A stretch of DNA of 33,835 nt from Acholeplasmatales bacterium. GTDB taxonomy: Bacteria > Bacillota_I > Bacilli_A > Acholeplasmatales > Anaeroplasmataceae. Every line of letters starts with the position of its first letter. The stretch's first letter is position 1. The notes beneath the pieces are model-generated. The model saw only the letters and a program-made list of their open reading frames with translations, was not told the origin of the DNA and ran no database searches. The DNA is taken from assembly GCA_016288855.1 (NCBI GenBank), contig JAEELJ010000009.1, positions 1 to 33,835 of the forward strand, in the 5' to 3' direction. The position numbers and the translations under genes were made by a program. Shown piece by piece: positions 1 through 6,581 of this stretch.

Positions 1-190
1 CTTTGTTATGTTAAGTTAACTCATCCACCTAATGGGCCTTGATATTAAGTTCTTGTTCATAGGACCACGATTTCGCTATTGCTTCTTTTCACGCTCCATT
101 ACTGGTTTACGCTTTGCAAGTTGCTATCGAGTTGGCGACAAATACCTCTCTTGGGACTTTCACCCTAGACATATAACATGCCCGACATAC
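1..190 (-). mobile_element. Group IIC intron, 5' part (domain I), cut by window start
   Basis: Read on the minus strand, the element starts at 190 with GTATGTCGGGCATG. This aligns without gaps to the 5' end of the Oceanobacillus iheyensis group IIC intron as I recall it (GUGUGCCCGGCAUG). Further matches follow in the same order: AGGGTGAAAGTCCC, then GAACAAGAACTTAATATCAA, then GGATGAGTT, then TAACATAACAAAG at the window edge. These are domain I landmarks of a self-splicing ribozyme. The 5' boundary lies directly after an intrinsic terminator hairpin (194-229), the typical target of class IIC introns. The reverse transcriptase/maturase gene and domains V and VI would lie to the left of position 1 and cannot be seen, so completeness is unknown. 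The match is from memory and not from a search. Confidence 0.85.
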
Positions 191-193
191 TAC

Positions 194-229
194 AAAAAAG
201 TAGACAATTTTTTCTTTGTCTACTTTTTT
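194..229 (-). terminator. Intrinsic terminator used as intron target
   Basis: Perfect 14-bp stem: 194-207 pairs with 216-229, with an 8-base loop. The core is GTAGACAA/TTGTCTAC extended by A6/T6. On the minus strand the T-run precedes the intron 5' end at 190. Because the arms are A6 and T6 it could work in both directions. It is the second terminator after dnaN. Confidence 0.8.
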
Positions 230-242
230 ATATTTTATTAAA

Positions 243-287
243 AAGTAAAAGAAAAGCTGTTAAGAAACCTTTTAATTTCTTAACAGC
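243..287 (-). terminator. Terminator of the dnaA-dnaN operon
   Basis: Twelve-bp perfect stem (256-267 with 276-287, GCTGTTAAGAAA/TTTCTTAACAGC) with an 8-base loop. On the minus strand it is followed by a T-rich run (TTTTCTTTTACTTTTT). It lies 10 bases past the dnaN stop codon. Confidence 0.85.
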
Positions 288-296
288 CCATAATAA

Positions 297-1433
297 TTAA
301 TTCATTCTAACAGGTAGAATTAACTGAGTTAAATTTGAATCATTTTCACCACGTACAATAAATGGTCTAGTTTCAGCTTGTAAGCCTAATGTAACCTCAG
401 TTGAAATAAATGATTTTAATGCATCAAGTAAATATCTAGATGAGAATCCAACTGCGATAGGACCATCAGCATCAATACCTGTAGGTAATAATTCTTCTTT
501 TGCATCACCAATTTGAGAATTTGTTGTAGAAATTTCTACACTTCTATCCTTCTTTAATTCTAATTTAACAATAGAATATGTAATTTCTTTATCCTTAGCA
601 GAATCTCTTGGTGAAAGTAATGATACTCTTTCTACTGCTTCAATTAATTCATCCTTATTGAAAGTTAAATTAATTGCAAAATTAGAAGATATTAATTTAG
701 ATGTATCTGGATAGTTACCATCTAATAATCTTGTTTGGAAACAAACATTTTTAAATTGTGCTAATAATTTATTAGATTGGAAGTATAAATTAACATCTCC
801 AGCAAATTGATCAATTGCCTTTAATAATTCATCTAAAGACTTATTTGGAATAGTAATATTAAAATCATTATATGGTTCAATTGATATTACCTTTTGTGAT
901 AATCTAAATGAATCTGTTGCAACAACTGTTAATGTATTATTTACATTAGTGAAATTAACACCAGTTAAAATTGGCTTCTTTTCTGATGATGATGTTGCAA
1001 ATACAGTTGACTTAATCATGTTCTTTAAAACATCAGCATTAAGCTTTAAAGGATTTTCTAATGCAACAAAATCCATCTTTGGATATTCTAATGGATCCAT
1101 TACATATAATTTATATTCACCTCTATCAGCTTTAATAACTAAAATTTTATCTTCAGCTAAATAGAGGTTAACTTTTCTAGAATTAATTTTTCTAATAATA
1201 TCTATAAATTTTCCTGGTACAACAGTTTGACCTGGTTCTTTAATTTCTAATGAAGCATCATTAATTGTTACTTCTACTGAAATATCAGAATTAGATGAAG
1301 TCATAAATAAATCATTTTCTGTTACATAAAGTTTAATACCAGTTAAGATAGGCATTGGTGATTTAGTTGGAAGTCCTCTTGAAATTGTATTTAAGTTTTC
1401 AAGCAAAACTTCTCTATCGATTGTTAGATTCAT
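297..1433 (-). CDS. dnaN: DNA polymerase III beta subunit (sliding clamp)
   Basis: 378-aa ring-forming clamp that tethers DNA polymerase III to DNA. The protein shows the three-domain DnaN pattern: N-terminal MNLTIDREVLLENLNTISRG, a central GVNFTNVNNTLTVVATDSFRLS (the clamp signature ATDSxRL), and the C-terminal end TQLILPVRMN, matching the usual P-(V/I)-R-x ending. Length is normal for the family. An in-frame ATG five codons upstream (1448) is rejected because the Shine-Dalgarno AGGGAGG overlaps it and is well spaced from the ATG at 1433. The gene lies downstream of dnaA on the same strand, 152 bases away, as in most Bacillota. Two terminators and an intron follow it, so the usual recF-gyrB continuation is not directly attached. 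Confidence 0.97.
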   Translation of the reverse strand: MNLTIDREVLLENLNTISRGLPTKSPMPILTGIKLYVTENDLFMTSSNSDISVEVTINDASLEIKEPGQTVVPGKFIDIIRKINSRKVNLYLAEDKILVIKADRGEYKLYVMDPLEYPKMDFVALENPLKLNADVLKNMIKSTVFATSSSEKKPILTGVNFTNVNNTLTVVATDSFRLSQKVISIEPYNDFNITIPNKSLDELLKAIDQFAGDVNLYFQSNKLLAQFKNVCFQTRLLDGNYPDTSKLISSNFAINLTFNKDELIEAVERVSLLSPRDSAKDKEITYSIVKLELKKDRSVEISTTNSQIGDAKEELLPTGIDADGPIAVGFSSRYLLDALKSFISTEVTLGLQAETRPFIVRGENDSNLTQLILPVRMN

Positions 1434-1471
1434 AAAATCCTCCCTCATAAAAAAATAAAATAATATTTCTT

Positions 1472-1507
1472 TAGTAATAGTAATAAGGAATGTTGATATG
1501 TGGATAA
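1472..1507 (+). promoter_or_regulatory. Origin unwinding element: DnaA box plus DnaA-trios
   Basis: An exact DnaA box (TGTGGATAA, the reverse of TTATCCACA) lies at 1499-1507. Reading 3' to 5' away from the box on the plus strand, a 12-base spacer containing GG is followed by AAT-AAT-GAT-AAT-GAT (1486 down to 1472). These are five consecutive 3'-(G/A)AT-5' DnaA-trios. An A/T-only stretch then leads toward dnaN. This matches the order box, spacer, trios, AT-rich DNA known from the Bacillus subtilis unwinding system, which is also between dnaA and dnaN. Confidence 0.7.
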
Positions 1508-1550
1508 CTCAAAAACCCCTTATAAATACTGATATAATTATATCATAATT

Positions 1551-1580
1551 AAAGTGGAAAATAAATAATATTTCCACTTT
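1551..1580 (-). terminator. Weak hairpin after dnaA
   Basis: Ten-bp perfect stem (AAAGTGGAAA/TTTCCACTTT) with a 10-base A/T loop, five bases after the dnaA stop. The minus-strand sequence beyond it is AT-rich but lacks a solid T-run. It may be a partial terminator or an RNA-stability element between dnaA and dnaN. Confidence 0.4.
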
Positions 1581-1585
1581 ATTCT

Positions 1586-2911
1586 TTATAGTTTTTTAAT
1601 TATTGCTTCCACTGCCATTTCTAGTTCTTGGTTAGTTTTTAAATCATCTTCTATTTTATTGCAACCATTCATGACAGTAGTATGATCTCTACCATTTAAG
1701 ATATTACCTATTTTAGAATATGTAAGATTATATTTAGTTTTTAATATATACATACATATGTGTCTAGGTAATACATATTTTCTATCTCTATTTGAACTTA
1801 ATATATCAGCAACAGAAACATTATACATATCAGATATTATAGATAATACATCTTCATAATTAGCTTTCTTTTCTGATTGTTTTTTAGATTTAATTAAAGG
1901 ATCTAGTGCTTCTATAGCTATTTCTAATGATAATTGATTATAAATATCAGAGTATAATAATACTCTATTTAAAGCTCCTTCAAGCTCACGTACGTTAGTA
2001 CTAAATTCCTTTGCAATATATTCAATAATTTCGTCTGAAATTGTTTTAGTAGTATGTTCTACAACCTTTTGACGTAGAATTTTTATTCTTTCATCATAAT
2101 CTGGTTGTTTCATGTCAGCAAAAATACCCATTTGGAAGCGTGAAGTTAGACGATCAACGAATCCGTTTAATTGATTTGCTGGTCTATCTGATGTAATAAT
2201 AATTTGTTTTCTATTATTACTCATAGTGTTAAATAAATTAAAGAAAGCTTCCTGAGTAGCACTTTTATCTTTTAGCATTTGAATATCATCTAGTAATAAA
2301 ACATCAATATTAGAATACTTGTTTTCAAATTCACTCATTTGATGATCTCTATTAGACTTTATAAAGTCTGATAGATAATCATTTGCTTGAATATATAAAA
2401 TCTTATAATCTGGATGATTTAAAGAAATAAAATTACCAATGGCTTGCATTAGGTGTGTTTTACCTAATCCTACTCCTCCAAAAATATAAAATGGGTTAAA
2501 TAGAGTACCTGGATTATCTGCAACCTTTAATGCAGTTAAATAAGCTGTTCTATTAGACCCACCTACAACAAATGATTCAAATGTAAAATTTAAATTTAAA
2601 TTATTATTTGAAATCGTTGGAAAATTTTGTTGTACAGGAGCCATAGGAATTTCATCTTCTGTAACAAATCTTACTTGATATTTAGAATTTATATCTTCTA
2701 AAATCTTTTTTATGTTTTCAAAATATGTGTTGTTAATCTTGTGTTTAATGTATTGGTTTGGTGTTAAAACAAATAAAGTATTGTTTTCCTCTTTAACAAC
2801 CTTGCGCGCGCTCATAAAAGTATCTTCAAAAGTATTAGGGGCAAGCTTGTGTTCTAAGACATCCAAAACCTCATTCCAAACATTTTGACCAGCTAGTACC
2901 TGATCCATCAT
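1586..2911 (-). CDS. dnaA: Chromosomal replication initiator DnaA
   Basis: 441-aa AAA+ initiator that binds DnaA boxes and opens the origin. Domain I is at residues 1-80 and a short linker (domain II) at about 85-108. Domain III carries Walker A GGVGLGKT (145-152), Walker B LLLDDIQ (about 205-211), and sensor motif ITSDRP. Domain IV at the C-terminus has the DNA-binding signature RHICMYILKTKYNLTYSKIG and GRDHTTVMNG. Two adjacent ATGs (2911 and 2908) follow the Shine-Dalgarno AGGTGAG. The second is better spaced, so the protein may start one residue later. A candidate promoter lies at 2935-2962, with two DnaA boxes immediately upstream that suggest autoregulation. Confidence 0.98.
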   Translation of the reverse strand: MMDQVLAGQNVWNEVLDVLEHKLAPNTFEDTFMSARKVVKEENNTLFVLTPNQYIKHKINNTYFENIKKILEDINSKYQVRFVTEDEIPMAPVQQNFPTISNNNLNLNFTFESFVVGGSNRTAYLTALKVADNPGTLFNPFYIFGGVGLGKTHLMQAIGNFISLNHPDYKILYIQANDYLSDFIKSNRDHQMSEFENKYSNIDVLLLDDIQMLKDKSATQEAFFNLFNTMSNNRKQIIITSDRPANQLNGFVDRLTSRFQMGIFADMKQPDYDERIKILRQKVVEHTTKTISDEIIEYIAKEFSTNVRELEGALNRVLLYSDIYNQLSLEIAIEALDPLIKSKKQSEKKANYEDVLSIISDMYNVSVADILSSNRDRKYVLPRHICMYILKTKYNLTYSKIGNILNGRDHTTVMNGCNKIEDDLKTNQELEMAVEAIIKKL

Positions 2912-2934
2912 AATCTCACCTACAATCTAGTATA

Positions 2935-2962
2935 AATATAGCATAAAAAAGTGCATTTTCAA
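2935..2962 (-). promoter_or_regulatory. Candidate dnaA promoter
   Basis: On the minus strand: -35 TTGAAA (2962-2957), 16-base spacer, -10 TATATT (2940-2935). It lies just upstream of the dnaA Shine-Dalgarno. DnaA boxes at 2970-2978 and 2984-2992 abut its upstream side. Confidence 0.55.
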
Positions 2963-3196
2963 GGCTTTTTTATCCACCGAAAATGTGGATAACTTTTTCA
3001 TTCACATAGGTAAAAATAACTATTTTTTGTGGATAACTTGATAAAAAAAGCCTTATATTACTTGATTTTTTTTAATTTATCCACATTTTAACCTATTTTG
3101 AAAATGTTATTAAAATTATCCACAATACCAAAAAATTTTTCAACTTTTTTTTACAAAATTTTATACAAAAAAGTGGATATTTTTTAAACAAAAATT

Positions 3197-3236
3197 CTTT
3201 CATAGTTTTCATTTAATTTTTTGAAAAAAATGAAAG
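3197..3236. repeat. Imperfect inverted repeat inside oriC
   Basis: CTTTCAT (3197-3203) pairs with ATGAAAG (3230-3236). Inside, TTTTCA faces TGAAAA, giving a hairpin of about 13 bp with a small asymmetry. No T-run gives it a terminator character in either direction. Confidence 0.5.
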
Positions 3237-3419
3237 TAATATTATCTTACTTTTTTACTTGAATTTTTTTAAACTTTTTATATAGATTAGGTATAAAAAT
3301 TACGCTAATTTATATATATATTTTTTTATTTTATTACGTACACATACGTATATAATATATATAATAAAGATGGAAAAATGATATTTTTCTTAATCAATGA
3401 AAAAGAAACTAAAAATATG

Positions 3420-3448
3420 TTGACATAAATATTCATATTTGATAAAAT
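3420..3448 (+). promoter_or_regulatory. rpmH promoter
   Basis: Consensus -35 TTGACA (3420-3425), 17-base spacer, -10 TAAAAT (3443-3448). Transcription would start near 3455, giving a leader of about 35 bases with Shine-Dalgarno AAAGGCGG ahead of rpmH. Confidence 0.85.
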
Positions 3449-3489
3449 AAGTGAGCGTGGTTTCAAATAAAGAAAGGCGGTAACAAGAT

Positions 3490-3624
3490 ATGAAGAGAAC
3501 TTATCAACCTAATAAACTTAAGAGAAAAGTTACACATGGTTTCCGTGCTAGAATGGCAACAAAGAATGGTAGAAAAGTTATTGCTGCTAGACGTAAAAAG
3601 GGCAGAAAACATTTAACTGCATAA
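3490..3624 (+). CDS. rpmH: Ribosomal protein bL34
   Basis: 44-aa, very basic ribosomal protein of the large subunit. Translation gives [20 protein letters not shown], then [20 protein letters not shown] and HLTA. This is the almost invariant L34 sequence with the MKRTYQP start and the GFRARMxTKxGRxVIxxRRxKGR core. It starts at the ATG at 3490 behind AAAGGCGG, with a consensus promoter upstream. It is divergent from dnaA across oriC and precedes rnpA, the conserved arrangement. A terminator-like hairpin (3653-3692) separates it from rnpA and probably lets rpmH be expressed well above rnpA. Confidence 0.98.
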   Translation: MKRTYQPNKLKRKVTHGFRARMATKNGRKVIAARRKKGRKHLTA

Positions 3625-3652
3625 TTTAACAATTATAAATTGACAAAACAAG

Positions 3653-3692
3653 TACGACCAGAACAATTTAAATGTTTCAGGTCGTATTTTTT
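3653..3692 (+). terminator. Terminator/attenuator between rpmH and rnpA
   Basis: Stem TACGACC (3653-3659) with GGTCGTA (3680-3686), extended by an inner GAAC/GTTT pairing, followed by T6 (3687-3692). No separate promoter is obvious between here and rnpA at 3713, so read-through is the likely source of rnpA transcripts. Confidence 0.8.
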
Positions 3693-3712
3693 GTTTTAAT
3701 TGGAGATATTCT

Positions 3713-4063
3713 ATGAAAAAACAATATCGCGTTAAGAAAAATCAAGAAATAGAATTAATATTAAAGGAAAAAAGATTTTCTAAAAATCGTTATTTTTCAC
3801 TTTATCAAAGAATAAATCCTGAAACCATCCACTTCAGATATGCGATTAGTGTAGGTAAAAAAATAGGAAATGCTGTTATGCGCAATAGAACAAAGCGACA
3901 GATTACTTCTATTATTGATAACCTAAACATTAAAATGGATAATAATAAAGATATATTTATTATAGTTAAGCCAACTGTGCTTGAATTAGATTTTAATGGA
4001 ATGAAAAAAGAGTTGGAATATCTTTTTAACAAGCAAAAGTTATTAAAAGGAGATATCAAGTGA
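3713..4063 (+). CDS. rnpA: Ribonuclease P protein component
   Basis: 116-aa basic protein that joins the RNase P RNA to mature tRNA 5' ends. It shows the N-terminal KKQYRVKKNQEI helix start, FRYAISVGKKIGNAVMRNRT (residues 41-60) containing the RNR signature at 57-59, and the IIVKPTVLELDF strand typical of the family. Length is normal. The start at 3713 has Shine-Dalgarno GGAG. Its TGA stop overlaps the GTG start of yidC in a GTGA junction, indicating translational coupling. Confidence 0.96.
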   Translation: MKKQYRVKKNQEIELILKEKRFSKNRYFSLYQRINPETIHFRYAISVGKKIGNAVMRNRTKRQITSIIDNLNIKMDNNKDIFIIVKPTVLELDFNGMKKELEYLFNKQKLLKGDIK

Positions 4064-5046
4064 GCAAGTTTTTAAATAAAAACAAATACAAAATTGCTCT
4101 TGTACTAGTTTTTGCAGTAGTAGTATTATCCTTAACAAGCTGTAGATTTGACTCAGGCTCTTGGTATACAAAACCATATACAACATATGGTCAAGAGTGG
4201 TCAGATTTATGGAACGGAGGTAAAGGCTTCTTTAATGCAATTTTTGCATGGCCTGTAAATCTACTTTCTTACCCAATCGCATGGCTTTGCTCATCAATTG
4301 GTAAAGGAATAGGTAACTCATTCTTCTGGGGAATCTTCTTTACTACTCTTATTGTAAGAACATTAGCATGGCCTATTTATTCTCGTCAAAATGGTATGAG
4401 CTTAAAGATGAGTTTAATGCAGCCTGAAATGAACAAGATTCAAAGAAAATATCAGGGAAGACAAGATCCTAGAAGTCAGCAAATGATGCAACAGGAAATG
4501 ATGCAGCTTTATAAAAAGTATAAGATCAATCCTTTAGGATGCTTTGGTACAATGATTCTTCAATTCCCTATTTTCATGTCAATGTACGAAGTTGTACAAA
4601 GAATTAACGCTACTTCTACTGTTACAGTAGATGGTATTAGTATTACAACAACAGGTGTTTTTGCTTTACATAACACTAAATTCTTAGGATTTGAAATTGC
4701 TACTTCTTTTATGAATGCTTCAAACCCTGGTGATAAGATTTTTGGTTTAGTAGTTGCACTATTATTTGGTGGAGTTACTTACTTATCACAAAAGTTAGGA
4801 CAACGTCCTATGAAGTATCAAAAGAATTATAATAATGTTCAAACTAAGGATCAATCTAAGCAAGGTAATCAAATGAAGATTATGTTGGTTGTAATGAATG
4901 TAGTATTCGTATTCATGGCATTACAGTCAACAGCTTTAGGTATTTACTGGTTAATTGGTGGTATTTATCAGCTATTCCAATCACAAGTTGGACGTTGGAT
5001 GAACCAAAGAAATTATGAAAAAGCACAAAAAAATAACATACTATAG
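4060..5046 (+). CDS. yidC: Membrane protein insertase YidC/Oxa1 (lipoprotein form)
   Basis: 328-aa insertase for inner-membrane proteins. The N-terminus is a lipoprotein signal peptide with lipobox LTSC (lipidated Cys28), as in SpoIIIJ-type YidC of Bacillota. The 60KD_IMP core begins near residue 85. The first core helix contains TLIVRTLAWPIY with the conserved groove Arg, followed by a charged cytoplasmic hairpin (MQPEMNKIQRKYQGR). Later helices include GCFGTMILQFPIFMSMYEVV and a C-terminal TALGIYWLIGGIYQLFQ. It starts with GTG overlapping the rnpA stop, and jag follows 10 bases downstream. Confidence 0.96.
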   Translation: MSKFLNKNKYKIALVLVFAVVVLSLTSCRFDSGSWYTKPYTTYGQEWSDLWNGGKGFFNAIFAWPVNLLSYPIAWLCSSIGKGIGNSFFWGIFFTTLIVRTLAWPIYSRQNGMSLKMSLMQPEMNKIQRKYQGRQDPRSQQMMQQEMMQLYKKYKINPLGCFGTMILQFPIFMSMYEVVQRINATSTVTVDGISITTTGVFALHNTKFLGFEIATSFMNASNPGDKIFGLVVALLFGGVTYLSQKLGQRPMKYQKNYNNVQTKDQSKQGNQMKIMLVVMNVVFVFMALQSTALGIYWLIGGIYQLFQSQVGRWMNQRNYEKAQKNNIL

Positions 5047-5056
5047 GTGATAATAT

Positions 5057-5665
5057 ATGCAAAAGAAAATTGAATTTATCGCAAAAACTCAGGAGGAAGC
5101 AGCAGAAATTGCTGTAGCAAAGCTACATTTACCTTCTGAAAAAATATTTATTAATGTTTTAGGTGAATTACCAGAAGGCCTTAACTGTGAAGCTTTAGTT
5201 GATGTTAATGTTACACTTGAAGGAAAGAAATACCTTGAAGGAATCTTAAAATCATTAGGAATTGGCTATAGAATTGAAGCTAGATCTGTAAATGGTGAAC
5301 AAGAATTACATTATTTAATCGATACTTATGAAAATTCATTATTAATTGGCGTTAAAGGTAAGACATTAGATGCTTTACAAGTACTTCTTCGCCAGGTTGT
5401 TCAACAATATTCTGATGAACATTTAATTGTTTCTTTAGATATTGGTGGATATCGTCAAAATCATATTCGTCAGTTAGAAATTCTTGCGACTAAAACAGCT
5501 AAGGAAGTTGTTAAGACTAAGGTTGCTGTTAAGCTTAATCCAATGAATTCTTTCGAAAGACATGTTATCCATGAAAAGTTAAGTGATTGGAGAGATGTTT
5601 ATACAGAATCTGAAGGCGAAGGCGAAAATAGAGCAATCGTTATTAAGCCAAAGACTGCTGAATAA
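5057..5665 (+). CDS. jag: RNA-binding protein KhpB/Jag (KH + R3H)
   Basis: 202-aa cytoplasmic RNA-binding protein. An N-terminal Jag-N domain (QKKIEFIAKTQEEAAEIAVA, about 1-55) is followed by a type II KH-like domain (about 70-150, with LLIGVKGKTLDALQVLLRQV) and a C-terminal R3H domain with the R-x3-H signature in FERHVIH. KhpB homologues bind many RNAs with KhpA and influence cell elongation and division. It sits directly after yidC, the conserved partner order. A terminator at 5691-5719 closes the rpmH-rnpA-yidC-jag unit. Confidence 0.95.
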   Translation: MQKKIEFIAKTQEEAAEIAVAKLHLPSEKIFINVLGELPEGLNCEALVDVNVTLEGKKYLEGILKSLGIGYRIEARSVNGEQELHYLIDTYENSLLIGVKGKTLDALQVLLRQVVQQYSDEHLIVSLDIGGYRQNHIRQLEILATKTAKEVVKTKVAVKLNPMNSFERHVIHEKLSDWRDVYTESEGEGENRAIVIKPKTAE

Positions 5666-5690
5666 AATAAATATTTATAGTTAATAAAAA

Positions 5691-5719
5691 AAGTCTTAGT
5701 TTTACTAAGGCTTTTCTTT
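5691..5719 (+). terminator. Terminator after jag
   Basis: Nine-bp stem AAGTCTTAG/CTAAGGCTT (5691-5699 with 5705-5713, one G-T pair) followed by a T-rich stretch. An A-run precedes the stem. Confidence 0.75.
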
Positions 5720-5736
5720 ATTATTATATTTTTTTA

Positions 5737-5745
5737 TGATAAAAT
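5737..5745 (+). promoter_or_regulatory. Extended -10 promoter, possibly leaderless
   Basis: TGATAAAAT forms an extended -10 (TG-N-TAAAAT). The predicted start site, six or seven bases downstream, coincides with the ATG at 5752. No Shine-Dalgarno lies upstream of that ATG. No good -35 is present, as is common with extended -10 promoters. Confidence 0.5.
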
Positions 5746-5751
5746 GTTAAT

Positions 5752-6564
5752 ATGAAAAAGTATTTTAGGTTTTATTTAAAGGCAATATTAATAGTTTTAC
5801 ATTTTGTAATATTATTCATACTTGTTTGGGGCTTAAGCCTTTGTACTGTTAAGAATATTATGACATCTTTCATAATAGATAATTTCAGACAAAAGGGTGT
5901 ATTACAGGAGGATATATCAAACGATAAGGTGAAATACTACAAGATTGAATCAGATAATCCTTTAGAAGCAGCATCATTTACTCATTATAATGAGAAATTT
6001 GATGGTTGGCCAAAGGATATACCAGGTTCTAAATGTGATATTTTAGTATCTACACAAGCAACACTTGTAGGACCTATTACTTCTGGTTTTATTACATATA
6101 CTGTTGGTGGTCATGCAGCATTATCTACTTCTTCTTATCTTGATAGTGAATTTGTGCTAAATGATGATAGAATAATTGAGGCAACTGGTATGAACGAAGG
6201 AGAAAATCCTACTGTTGTATCTTCTAAAACATATTGGGTTAATGATAAAACATTTAATTCGATGATGGTTTTAAGAACTAACGCAACTGAGGCTCAAAAG
6301 GATGAGGTAATATCATATTGTTCTACATTCATTGATGACCCTTATAATTTTTCTTTTTTATTTAATACAAAAAGAAGTGTTTATTGTACTGATATAATAT
6401 CAAGATCATTTAATAAGGTTGGAATAAACCTAAATAAGGATGGATTCCAAACAACTGTTTATGATTTAATTGTTTCTAATGAATCATATTTGTCTTATTA
6501 TCATATATTTGAAGATGGTATTAAAAAAATATATTATTTAGGAAGTTATAACGGAACTTTTTAA
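5752..6564 (+). CDS. Membrane-anchored YiiX/YebB-like permuted papain-fold (NlpC/P60 superfamily) protein
   Basis: 270-aa protein with one N-terminal membrane segment (about residues 9-31) and a predicted extracytoplasmic domain. GGHAALSTSS puts a His (121) before a Glu (143, IIEATG) and then a Cys (212, VYCTDIISRSF). This His-first, Cys-last order is the circularly permuted arrangement of the YiiX-like branch of the NlpC/P60 superfamily. Members may be peptidases, amidases or acyl-transfer enzymes. The substrate here is unknown. It stands between jag and dnaX, where Bacillota often have other genes, and probably shares a transcript with dnaX 17 bases downstream. The start codon has no Shine-Dalgarno, and a promoter -10 lies just upstream, so translation may be leaderless. 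Family assignment is by motif only. Confidence 0.7.
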   Translation: MKKYFRFYLKAILIVLHFVILFILVWGLSLCTVKNIMTSFIIDNFRQKGVLQEDISNDKVKYYKIESDNPLEAASFTHYNEKFDGWPKDIPGSKCDILVSTQATLVGPITSGFITYTVGGHAALSTSSYLDSEFVLNDDRIIEATGMNEGENPTVVSSKTYWVNDKTFNSMMVLRTNATEAQKDEVISYCSTFIDDPYNFSFLFNTKRSVYCTDIISRSFNKVGINLNKDGFQTTVYDLIVSNESYLSYYHIFEDGIKKIYYLGSYNGTF

Positions 6565-6581
6565 TTAAGGAGGGCATAGAA

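Larger units (their letters stand above)
2912..3489. other. oriC: Replication origin (oriC), dnaA-rpmH intergenic region
   Basis: 578 bases without a gene between divergent dnaA and rpmH, the classic Bacillota origin position. Exact DnaA boxes: 2984-2992 (minus), 3028-3036 (minus), 3077-3085 (plus) and 3116-3124 (plus). Weaker ones: 2970-2978 (TTATCCACC, 8/9) and 3172-3180 (AGTGGATAT, 7/9). From about 3125 to 3400 the DNA is extremely AT-rich with long A/T tracts. It also holds an imperfect hairpin (3197-3236) and a TACGTA-CACA-TACGTA repeat (3335-3350). Together with the box and trios between dnaA and dnaN this suggests a bipartite origin of the B. subtilis type. Flanking genes diverge from here. 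Confidence 0.92.

Noticed and set aside
32-241. Open frame on the plus strand at the left end
   Set aside because: It lies antisense to group II intron domain I and runs through the terminator. Its sequence resembles no protein and it has no ribosome site.
5666-6581. Possible SRP (4.5S/6S) RNA gene upstream of dnaX, as in B. subtilis
   Set aside because: The region is filled by a protein-coding gene and a terminator. No GGAA-tetraloop hairpin typical of SRP RNA was seen.
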